The position numbers and the translations under genes were made by a program. From contig JBEKDA010000025.1 of the NCBI GenBank assembly GCA_050014595.1, positions 75,077-139,076 on the forward strand: DNA of 64,000 nt. Reading direction: 5' to 3'. The notes under the pieces are model-generated. The model was not told where the DNA came from. It worked only from the letters and a program-made list of their open reading frames with translations, and ran no database searches. The DNA comes from PALSA-129 sp050014595. Its GTDB lineage: Bacteria; Acidobacteriota; Terriglobia; Bryobacterales; Bryobacteraceae. Each line of letters starts with the position of its first letter. The first letter of the stretch is position 1. Shown here one piece after another: positions 38,901 to 48,000 of the stretch.

Positions 38901-41900
38901 CTCACGCTGGTCCAGAACATCATTACCCTAGCCCTGACCTATATCGCCAAACTGGAAGCGGATCCCGCGCACAACCTGACAGCGCTGCTGCAGGCGCTGG
39001 TACAAGATCCGAACTTCCTGAGCATCGTTGCCGAGCTGAAGATCTACCTGGGGCTGCAATTCGGATACGAGTTCGACAATTTCTACCATCCCCTGATCTG
39101 CCCGCTGCGTAAGACGATGTACAGCGACGGAATCGGCAAGCTGATGGATCGCGCTACCCAACTCCAGCAGACGTCGTTCGATTTCAATGCTAATTACTCG
39201 CCAACGGCGATCCTTCACAAGCCATATCCAATCGAAGATATCGACTTTACTCAGAGCGGCAGCTATTCCAGTTACAACTGGGAGCTTTTCTTCCACATGC
39301 CGCTAGCTATTGCGGTGCAACTCAGCGCCGACCAGCAGTTCCAGACGGCAATGGATTGGTTCCACTACATCTTCAACCCAACCGACGTCAGTAGCGACCC
39401 GGTCCCTCAGAAGTATTGGCAGACCAAACCGTTCTTTCAATTTACCAGCGCCGATTACGCGAGTCAGCGCATCGACACGATCATGAACGGCATCGCCGCC
39501 GATCCCTCGGGTCTGTCCATCGATCAACTGCGCGGCGCCGTGGAGGATTGGCGCAATAATCCGTTCGAGCCTTTTCTGGTAGCGCGCTCACGTCCCGTGG
39601 CCTTTCAACAGGCGGTCCTGATGAAGTACATTGACAACCTCATCGCATGGGGCGACTCGCTGTTCACGCAGGACACGATGGAGACGGTGAACCAAGCGAC
39701 GCAGATGTACATTCTCGCCGACAAACTGTTGGGCCCGCGCCCGCGCGTGGTTCCGCCGATCGTTACGCCTCCGCCCGAAACCTATAACCAACTTGAGGCC
39801 AAGCTCGACATCTTCGGCAATGCCCTGCTCGATCTGGAGAACTTGATTCCCGACCTCAGCCTTCTGCCGCATGGCGGAGCGGAGTTGCCGCCGGGGCCGC
39901 TCACACTTTCCAGTCTCTACTTCTGTATCCCGGGCAACCCCAACCTCGACCAGTATTGGGATCTGGTCGCCGACCGGCTCTTCAAGATTCGCAATTGCCA
40001 GGACATCAACGGCGTGCCGCGCGTGCTGGCGTTGTTCTCGCCGCCGATCGACCCCGGGGCGCTGATCGCGGCGCGCGCTGCCGGTTTGAGCATCTCGCAG
40101 ATTCTGGCCGGTCTCAATTCACCGCTGCCCATCTATCGCTTCGCGGCAATTATGCAGAAGGCCACGGAGCTCACGCATCTCGTGATCCAGTTCGGCAACT
40201 CTTTGTTGCAGGCCTTGGAGAAGCGCGACGCCGAAGCTTTGGCCCGTCTGCGGTCCACACAGGAGATCAGCCTGCTCAACGCCATGCTGCTGGTGAAACA
40301 GCGGCACGTGGATGAAGCCCAGGTCCAGATCGACGTGATTCAAAAGTCGATCGACCTGACGCAGGCCAAGAGCCAGTACTATCATTCACGGCCGTACATG
40401 AATACGGGTGAAACCGTGGCGCTGGTTCTGAGCACTGCGGGGCTGGTTACGGAGGCAATCGCCATGGGCCTGGATATCGGCGCGGCCATTACCCACATGC
40501 TGCCTACGTTCAGCATTGGTATTGCCGGTTTTGGCGGTTCTCCCTCCTTCAGCGCTGCGTGGGGCAGCGAGAACATCGCCGGAGCGGAATCGGGATTTGC
40601 GCAGGTCGCGAAAGACGTCGGTTCGATGCTGCAAACGGGGTCGCAGATGGCGTCGACTGTGGGCGGTTTCGATCGCCGGCAGGACGAATGGACCTTCCAG
40701 GCCAACCTTGCCGATCTCGAGATCGTGCAGCTTAACCGCCAAAAGGATGCGGCTAATATTCGGCTGGATATTGCCCAGAAAGAGGTGGCCGCTCATCAGG
40801 TTCAGATCACAAACGCACAGCAGACCGATCAATTTCTCAAGTCGAAGTTCACCGATACCGAACTGTACCAGTACATGGCCGGCCAGCTCAGCATTGTCTT
40901 CTACCGCGCTTACCAGCTTGCCCTCGGTGTCTCGCACCAGGCGGAGCGCTGCCTACAGTTCGAACTCGGCGTAGACAATACGTACATTCAATACAACTAT
41001 TGGGACAGCCAGAAAAAAGGTCTGCTCTCCGGCGACCGCCTGATGAGCGACCTCAAACAGATGGATGTCGACTACATGCAGAAGAACAAGCGGGAGTATG
41101 AGCTCACCAAGCAACTCTCGCTGGCGCAACTCGACCCGCTCGCCCTGCTTCAACTCAAGACCATGGGCGCGTGCACGTTCAGCATCCCCGAGGCCAGCTT
41201 CGACCTGGACCACCCGGGGCATTACTTCCGCCGCCTCAAAACGGTTTCGCTTACGATTCCCTGCGTCACCGGCCCCTACACTTCCGTCAGCGCCAAGCTT
41301 TCGCTGGTGGGAAATCGCTATCGCGAGACCGCAATTGGGGGTGGAGCGTATGCCGAATCCCCAGGCAACGATCCACGCTTCGCCTATAACGTGACGGCCA
41401 TTCAGTCAGTGGCCACGAGCCAGGGCGATAACGATAGCGGCCTTTTCGAACTTAACTTCCACGACGAGCGGTATCTCCCCTTCGAATACGCTGGCGCAGT
41501 CAGCAGTTGGCGTTTGGAGCTTCCGCAGGCGTTTCCGCAGTTCGACTACAACGCCATCAGCGACGCGGTGCTCCGGATCCGGTATACGGCGCGCGATGGA
41601 GGCAGCGCCTTCCGTGCCACGGTGGAAGGACAACTGCGCGCGCTGATGAACGCCATGATGGTGGATGCCACGAACACGGGCCTCTATCAGGGCTTCGATC
41701 TGCGCAGGCAATTCCCGGACGAGTGGTATCAACTGACGCAAACGGGCACGACTACACTGAACATCACGACCGATTACCTGCCGTTCTTCGCCCTGGCGCA
41801 CAAGCCCGCGATCGACGCAGTCACGTGGATCGCCAGCCTGACTGGAAACCCGGCGAGCACGTCCATCTCGATCGACGGCACGGCAGCGCCGCTGGCCGCC

Positions 41901-42035
41901 AGCAACCTGTTCTCAGGCCGTTGCACGGGGAGTTCCGTCAAGCTCACTCTGGGAACCGCGTCGACGCTGACGGCGGCCGACTTCGCCAAGCTTCAGGAAA
42001 TGACCTTCGTAGTTCACTACGGCCTGGGAGCTTGA
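32928..42035 (+). CDS. Tc toxin subunit A (TcA-like pore-forming injection protein)
   Basis: A 3035-residue homologue of TcdA/TcbA, the pentameric shell and pore that injects the TcC effector. Residues 1-60 look like a peptidoglycan-binding or helical cap. About 65-165 is a transthyretin/CarboxypepD-like beta domain (VKGRVTSTSGDPAPDLTVRL). The VRP1 region contains LTDLCECDECRSIYGAAAYLADVLDFL near 575-600, and the neuraminidase-like region contains DDGWNQWSWMEAYRVWQANREVF near 1590. Long alpha-helical pore segments occupy about 2420-2680. They include a hydrophobic Gly/Ala stretch at about 2490-2550 (ETVALVLSTAGLVTEAIAMGLDIGAA), likely the membrane tip. The TcB-binding domain (PGHYFRRLKTVSLTIPCVTGPYTSVSAKLSL to the end) closes it. 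GAGGAGG precedes the ATG. Canonical TcA is about 2500 residues, so this one is long. Confidence 0.95.
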   Translation: MEKRLVPDAAAAYAALTELNYATPDRVRELQIEWELEPTGIVDTATILLVMDTLVARRIGERHNHPHPCRAVKGRVTSTSGDPAPDLTVRLVEQQFRNERVLAEGKTGRDGHYELAFPHEKSRLPVLVRVLDGETVTAQSTPQVMTSPLLEINLTVAVAHLHSPTEYERMRADVAALTGNIDLGTLRHDDQQDDITFLSNATGWSSDKLTKLVLATQVGTLAKVEPVFFYAVLRGRQLRGSDPQPVQSGDLASQAQPLLYSLALLTSDQINASVEAAIGAHIVPSTLASSLPADLKTLQSFAAAATTYAQTEVPQQILQTTIANVAAGNHQKVLDILRQGGDGDPTQLLASLQSVPFAQGTAPTADMQASVVKILAGRPELVDLAEAFVAVSSSAAPPADTSTATFAADVEAAGQTTPAHAALASLLRANPKFNLKTDNIDTLLRSNPPKTTNAAEAAKLTQQVKATQRVFKLAPSHAQTSALLNAGVHSAAQIASMGQAQFVNRFTKDGTFSAAQAKAVFHKANDIHIATGMIASELRGIAGAATTAATAPKVVSAKLKAVSQSNPNLKSLFELTDLCECDECRSIYGAAAYLADVLDFLKNRLVVDTTAGPLFPAKTAKDVLFARRPDLGDIDLSCDNTNVPLPYIDIVCELLEQAVAPDPGFVFVGALAAGVVPAPLLTALQAQGLPYTSSAFVQEADSKGNLYVRDAKAVCKFVPAGAPNTWTGYQLRQTFGVAEELAAAPQYVSTAAYQTLQTSKIAFHLPFDLPHEESRAYFTQFGVPREDLMRALAVGGVPAPRDIAAEQLDIGDVERGLIATADPANQNVYWNTGAVDPVSVERVVSAFLKSTELEYADLQTLLSLQFINPDNKLFIQHLDSSCDTTQQVIANLDAPALDRFHRFLRLERRLGWGFTTLDNAILAARLGNGQITDDPLMVGLGGVLSLATRLSLSVDELVVYYGTIPTATPLDHTPSRYAQIFLSQSANGVVDPAVTIAAVTENQGPPLPAVQTLLSDVAGTLALTLGATPSDMALLIAARGANNALTFANLSALYSQISLARALGLKISDFLLLISMTGIDPFASPANTILFADASDEVKAAGAALTDLQFALSFVATDLNVRALSDAAVTTLLVTLQKALQAAYDTDRSPFDASLTADENEAALAAVAGRLPGVTAAQLSSLQAVVDGTYADPAMTAKAFLDALLGPFIDTTAIDALQAALAAIPPASSAALEAARLALLQAILNQVSDYLYQQAKANVVPATLATALSIDPDLAALLLQHAHLTVAAGVRTLFQIAGDDSLIDRVASPPAPPAITPAAFADQFAAVRLLRQIALVSAPFQLANDDLQWLIDKAAALGWLDLNKLPYQAGMPALSWAAWDSLQKALGFFTRYPPVVNPADATQPFTFRSVFDIALTVGATAGQVLDRLALVTGWDRTVLGDLDVRFGFSAVNLAPYLPPATYVTLETAVTLLRKLGLPVAGGVPLIKAQLTAPDALALRKALKTRYSPTDWLGVLGQIYNPLRQQKRDALVAYLLSQNSSLQSSDDLFDYFLVDVEMCAQQPTSRIVSAHGTLQLFVQRCLLGIEPTAVADVADDDGWNQWSWMEAYRVWQANREVFLYPENWINPPLRDDKSEPYVALENTLAQSDLSADAISDAAIAYLEAVDDLAFLEVVSMYYEEDSLTLHVFARTKGGDPHTYYYRTFIQERTWTPWTTVNVDIKGDHLVSFIRNGRINIAWPIFSEQANQNQDTTVPNSAPGTTVAKTQKQWQIQLAVSEYSNGSWLPSKTSKDSLAWTPGFYEQLPLKDYFRFIPLDLRGAGFSIACSFVDNGIRATGDSPGTNVWYLGGFTLSGCKGYPEPHSSGSGDTLFLPVIRNTDIEDLRFVETSGDEFSILNLLASSFTQILLNTPNAFKVTAAQELTLVDYVVLLFELLVRANGTKTYIRENPILIPLGTLMPLFYEDSVHNYTVIPGFFSRPKEQQLPIRRTFSDVLTLVQNIITLALTYIAKLEADPAHNLTALLQALVQDPNFLSIVAELKIYLGLQFGYEFDNFYHPLICPLRKTMYSDGIGKLMDRATQLQQTSFDFNANYSPTAILHKPYPIEDIDFTQSGSYSSYNWELFFHMPLAIAVQLSADQQFQTAMDWFHYIFNPTDVSSDPVPQKYWQTKPFFQFTSADYASQRIDTIMNGIAADPSGLSIDQLRGAVEDWRNNPFEPFLVARSRPVAFQQAVLMKYIDNLIAWGDSLFTQDTMETVNQATQMYILADKLLGPRPRVVPPIVTPPPETYNQLEAKLDIFGNALLDLENLIPDLSLLPHGGAELPPGPLTLSSLYFCIPGNPNLDQYWDLVADRLFKIRNCQDINGVPRVLALFSPPIDPGALIAARAAGLSISQILAGLNSPLPIYRFAAIMQKATELTHLVIQFGNSLLQALEKRDAEALARLRSTQEISLLNAMLLVKQRHVDEAQVQIDVIQKSIDLTQAKSQYYHSRPYMNTGETVALVLSTAGLVTEAIAMGLDIGAAITHMLPTFSIGIAGFGGSPSFSAAWGSENIAGAESGFAQVAKDVGSMLQTGSQMASTVGGFDRRQDEWTFQANLADLEIVQLNRQKDAANIRLDIAQKEVAAHQVQITNAQQTDQFLKSKFTDTELYQYMAGQLSIVFYRAYQLALGVSHQAERCLQFELGVDNTYIQYNYWDSQKKGLLSGDRLMSDLKQMDVDYMQKNKREYELTKQLSLAQLDPLALLQLKTMGACTFSIPEASFDLDHPGHYFRRLKTVSLTIPCVTGPYTSVSAKLSLVGNRYRETAIGGGAYAESPGNDPRFAYNVTAIQSVATSQGDNDSGLFELNFHDERYLPFEYAGAVSSWRLELPQAFPQFDYNAISDAVLRIRYTARDGGSAFRATVEGQLRALMNAMMVDATNTGLYQGFDLRRQFPDEWYQLTQTGTTTLNITTDYLPFFALAHKPAIDAVTWIASLTGNPASTSISIDGTAAPLAASNLFSGRCTGSSVKLTLGTASTLTAADFAKLQEMTFVVHYGLGA

Positions 42036-42036
42036 G

Positions 42037-45000
42037 ATGGATGAGAATACTTCAGGCAAGCCGCACGGGACGAGCGGATCGCCGCAGGCTTTCCCGGCGC
42101 CCGTCATCTCCCTGCCTAAGGGAGGCGGAGCGATCCGCGGGATCGGCGAGAAGTTTACCGTCAACGCCATCAACGGCACCGCCAACCTGACGCTGCCGCT
42201 TCCTCTCAGCGACAGCCGGGCGGCTTTCGCGCCCGAGCTGCATCTGGCGTACGATTCGGGCGGCGGCAACGGCCCGTTCGGCATGGGGTGGAAACTCGAC
42301 ATCCCAACGCTTACCCGGCGTACGGATAAGGGCCTGCCGCGCTATTTCGATGGACTGGAATCGGACACCTTCGTACTTTCCGGCGCGGAAGATCTGGTTC
42401 CGCTGCTGGACAATTCGGGAGTTCGCGTTCAATCGAGCCGCACGGTGCACGGCATTGCGTATGACATATTTCCGTACCTGCCGCGCATCGAAGGCCTCTA
42501 CTCCAAGATCGAGCGCTGGGTGGCCACGGCCACGGGGAGGACGCATTGGCGCATCATCAGCAGCGACAACGTCACTTCCCTTTTCGGCTTCGATACGGAC
42601 AGCGCCGTTACCTCCGGCTCCGCTCCGGAGAAGACGTTCAGCTATCTCCTCTGCCGCCGCTTCGACGACAAAGGCAACCTGGTTCTCTACTCTTATTCGA
42701 ACGAGGCTGCCGAGAACGTTGACGTCGCCACAACGCACGAGGTCAATCGTCTGCCGGAAGACCGCGCGCGGCAGCGATATCTGAAGTCGGTTCGCTACGG
42801 CTTCACCCAGCCGTACTTCCAGGATTGGTCCACCGCCGGACCTGAGCCGCCACTCCCGCCCGACTGGCACTTCGAGCTTATCTTCGACTACGGCGACAAC
42901 GACCCAAAGGTCCCGAAAACCGGCGACAACGGGCCGCGTCCGGTGCGGCCCGATCCGTTCTCGAACTATCGCCCCGGCTATGAAGTCCGCACCTATCGCC
43001 GCTGCCTTCGGGTGCTGATGTTTCACCACTTCCCCGATGAGGCCGCCGTCGGCCGCGACTGTCTGGTGCGCGCGTTGGACTTCACGTATGACGATCAAGC
43101 AGCGATTCCCGACCCCGACGCTCCCATCTATTCGTTCATTACGTCGGCAACACAGCTTGGCTTTCGACGCAACGGCTTGGGCTATGTGAGCAAGGCCTTG
43201 CCGCCCGTCGAGTTCGAATACAGCAAGCCAGTCATCGATCCCACCGTTCGCACGCTTCCGCCCGATAACTTCGCGAATCTTCCCGAGGGCATCGATGGCT
43301 CGCGTTATCGATTTGTCGATCTCGAAGCCGAAGGCATGCCGGGGATACTCTCCGGCGACGGCACGGCGTGGCACTATCAACGCAATCTCAGTCCGCTCTC
43401 CGGCGCGCCGCAGCCGGGCGGCGTGGAGCCGCGCGTAACCGCGAGCTTCGAAGCGTCCAACATCGTCGCGGATTTGCCCTCGAGCCACGCACTCGCGGGG
43501 GCGATCCAACTGCTCGACGTGCGCGGTGAAGGCCGGACCGATGTCGTCTCCTTCCAGCGGAGCGCGCCCGGCTTCTGGACGCGCGAGCCGGAGGAGAGCT
43601 GGGATAACTTCGTCGCCTTCCGGTCGCAGATCCCCGCGGACATCGACTCCCCCAACGCCCGCTTCGTCGATCTCACGGGAAACGGCCGGCCCGATGTGCT
43701 GGTTGGGGAAGACAATTGCTGGCTGATGTATCCGTCGCTCGGCGAACTGGGCTATGGGCCGGCGGAACTCATACGGGCGCCCTGGGACGAGGCGGCGGGT
43801 GGGCCGCCGGTCTACTCGAACGATACCGAAGCCATCCACCTGGCGGACATGTCGGGCGATGGCCTCGCCGACCTGGTGCGAATCCGCAACGGCGAGATCT
43901 GCTTCTGGCCCAACCTCGGCTACGGCCGCTTTGGACGCAAAGTAACGATGGAAGGGTCGCCGCACTTTGCCGCGCCCGACCAGTTCCACCCGCGCCGCGT
44001 ACATCTCGCCGATGTGGACGGTTCGGGAACTTCAGACCTGCTCTACATTGGCGCCGATGGCGTGTCCGTTTGGTTCAACCGCTCCGGCAACACCTGGTCC
44101 GCGCCGCAGCGCATCGCCGTCTTTCCCACCGCGGATTTGCTGAGTTCGGTGCAGACCGCCGATCTGCTGGGCAACGGCACAGGCTGCCTGGTTTGGTCGT
44201 CGCCTTTGCCGGCGCACGGAGCGCCGCTGCGCTACGTCGATCTGATGAGCGGCCAAAAGCCGCACCTGCTGCTTCGTTCGCGGAACAATATGGGCGCGGA
44301 AACCCACCTCACCTACGCCCCCTCCGCTCGCTTTTATTTGGAGGACCGGCTCGCCGGCACGCCCTGGATCACTCGCCTGCCGTTTCCCGTGCAGGTCATC
44401 GAACGAGTCGAGCTTTACGATTTCATCGGCCGCAGCCGTTTCGTTACGCGCTACGCCTACCATCACGGCCACTACGACGGCGAAGAGCGCGAGTTCCGCG
44501 GCTTCGGCATGGTCGAGACGTGGGACACCGAGACATACCGCGCGGATGACGCGTTCCCAAACGTCGAAAACTGGGACGCGGACTCATGGTCGCCCCCGGT
44601 CTATACCAAGACGTGGTTCCATACGGGAACCTTCCTCGAAGAAGGTCTCATTTCGAAGCAATTCGAGCTTGAGTACTGGATCGAGCCCGCGCTGGAACCA
44701 GCCGCTCGCGCGGCCGATCGCGCGGCGATGGAGCTCCCGGATTCCATCATTCCCCCAGGCCTGACCGGCGAGGAGGCGCGCGAAGCATGCCGCGCGCTCA
44801 AGGGCCACACACTGCGCGTGGAGACTTACTGCGAAGATGGCTCCGCCCTGGAACCGCTCCCTTACGCCGTCGCCGAGCACAGTTATCGGGTCCGCATGTT
44901 GCAGCCCATTGGGGGCAATCGCTACGGCGTCTTCTCCTGCAGTGACAACGAGACCCTCAACTTTCACTACGAGCGCGCAGGCGCGGACCCCCGTGTGAGC

Positions 45001-48000
45001 CACACTGTGGTGATCGATGCCGATGACTTCGATCAACCTCTTCGGTCCGTCTCCATCACCTATCCACGCCGTCCCGGGTATGCGGCCCCCGAGCCTGGTT
45101 TGTCCGTGTCCGTCCAGGGTCAACTCGCTTATGACCAGGGACGGCAGCATTTGCTCGGCACACAACACGCTTATACGAATGCGGTTCTAACCGGCGACAG
45201 TCATCGAATTCCCCGCCCCTGTGAGGTCATCCAGGCCGAACTTACCGGTTTTACGCCTGCCAGCGTGCGTCCCGGCGTCACCAATCTTTTTCGCTTGGCC
45301 GAACTCGACTCTACGTGGACTACCGTCTGGAACCCGGCCCATGACCTCCCGCACGAGCAGGTCGCAGCCTCCGACGTGGACGGCGTGGGCGCACTTCCGG
45401 GCGGTCTGGCGCGCCGCATCCTGAAGCACTCCCGCTCCATATTCCGCAAGGATGACCTCACGGCTCTTCTTCCCCTGGGCGCATTAGAGTCGTGCGCCTT
45501 CCCCGGCAATACCTATAATCTCGCCATCACCCCCGGTATTATTGCCCGCGTCCTCGCCGGCAGGGTGGGTGCGCCCGAACTCACCGAAGGCGGCTACGCT
45601 CAACTTCCCGCAAGCGACGGGTGGTGGATCCCCGGCGAGTTGATGCGCTTTTCACCCGGCGATGCCGACACGGCCGCCGTCGAACTGGAGTACGCGCAAC
45701 AGCACTTTTTCATCGAACGCCGGGCGATCGATCCCTTCGGCGGGGTGAGCCGCACGTTCCTCGATACCTATGACCTGCTCCCGGTCCTCGCCGTAGATCC
45801 CCTCGGCAACCAACACGGCGCCACCATCGATTACCGGGTCCTTGAGCCGTCCGAAGTCACGGACCCCAATGGCAATCGCGCGGCCGTGGCCTTCGACATC
45901 CTGGGGCTCGTGGCGGGAAGCGCGGTACGCGGCAAGGCGACGGAGAATCTGGGAGACTCGCTCGCCGGCTTCAATCCCGATCTCGATGACGCCACCATAG
46001 CTGCGCAACTTGCCGACCCGCTCGCAAATCCACTGGCCGTCCTCGGTCAAGCCTCCGCGCGCATCATTTACGACGTCAACGCCTACATGCGCACGCGCGG
46101 CAACCCGCAGCCCAGCGCGGGGGTTTCTTACCTGCTCGAGCGCGAGACCCACGTCTCCGACCTTGCCCCGGGACAGATCACGCGCTGCCAATACACCTTG
46201 AACTACAGCGACGGCTTCGGCCGCCAGATTCAGCGGAAGATGCTGGTGGAGCCCGGACCGCTGGTCGACGGCGGCCCGAGCGTTTCGCCCCGCTGGATCG
46301 GCTCGGGCTGGACGGTCTACGACAATAAGGGACAACCTGTCCGGCGCTACGAGCCGTTCTTCACCGCTACCCCCGCCTTCGAATTCAACTCTCAGATGGG
46401 CGTGAGCCGTTACACGTTCTACGATCCGCTCGGCCGCCTCGCCGCCACCTTACTGCCGGATAACACGTGGCACAAGACCATCTACGGCGCATGGCGGAAG
46501 GAGACCTGGGACGCCAACGATACGGTTCTTATCTCCGACCCTCGAACCGACGCGGACGTAGGCGACTACTTCGTCCGCCTGCTCGGCGCGGGAGCCTTTA
46601 CCTCATGGTATGACGCCCGCATCGGAGGCGCTTTTGGCGTTGACGCCACCGATAAGGCGGCGGAAAAAGACGCCGCGCAGAAAGCCGCCGCGCATGCCGC
46701 CACACCGGGCGTCGAACACTACGATTCGGCCGGCAACGCGTGTCTTTCCGTCATGGACTTCGGCGTCAACGGCCGCCAGCCCACCCGGACGGCACACGAC
46801 ATCGAAGGCTCTCAGCTCGCCACTATCGACGCGCTCGGCCGGCGGGCCATCGAGTACCTCGTCCGCGAACCTCTGGGCGCAAGCTTCCAATACGTGGATG
46901 CGCGCGATCTCGCGGGCCGCGAACTGTTTCATAACAACATGGACGGCGGCTCGCGCCGCGAGCTTCCCGATATTTCCGGACAGCCCATCCGTTCGTGGGA
47001 CGACCGCGCCCACGCCGTTCGCGTTCGCTACGACTTGAATCGGCGGATCACCCACCGCTACGTCGCCACCGCCGGCGGCGCGGAGCATCTCGTCTCCCGC
47101 ACCGTCTATGGCGAAGGCATGCCGCAGAACAACCTCTGCGCCCAGATCTTTCGCCACTACGACCAATCCGGCTTGTCCAGTAACGAGAGCTGCGACTTCA
47201 AAGGCAACCTCATCGACCGCGCGCGCCAACTCGCCCGCGTGTACCGTGTCGAGGTCGATTGGTCCCCCCTGGGAGACGAAACCGATCCGGTTAAGCTCGA
47301 TCTTCTCGCCGCGCCGCTGTTAGTCGCCGAAGACCTTTTTGTGGCGAAAGCGTTCCACGACGCTCTGAATCGTCCGGTGCAGGCGATTACGCCGCACAGC
47401 GCAACCATGAAGCCGAACGTGGTGCGCGCCACCTATTTCGACGGCGGCAAAGTCCAGGCAGTGGACGTGTGGGAACAACAGGCCGCGGCGCCGGCGGGTC
47501 TGCTTGACCCTACCACCGCAACCACCCACGTGGTTACAGACAGCCAATACGATGCCAACGGCCACCGCATCTCCCTGACCCACGGCAACGGCGCGGTCAC
47601 CGCGCGGACTTTCGATCTCCTGACGAAACGGCTGACCCGCATTCTCACCACCCGGCCCGCCACATTCCCCGCCGATCAGGACGTAGTGCAGGATCTCCGC
47701 TATACTCACGACCCAACCGGCAACATTACGCGCACCCGCGACGATGCCGACATCCAGGACGTAGTCTTCTTCAAAAATCAGCGCGTCGATCCCTCGTCCG
47801 ACTACACTTATGACGCCGGATACCGTCTTCTCCGCGCCACGGGACGAGAACACCTCGGCCAGACCGGCGGCGGACTTTCGGCGCCACAGCAGCCCACCGA
47901 CGATGACTCCTTCCGGACCAATCTCCCGCAGCCCGGCGACGGCAACGCCATGGGCACTTACATCGAGCAGTACACCTACGACCCCGCCGGTAATCTGCTC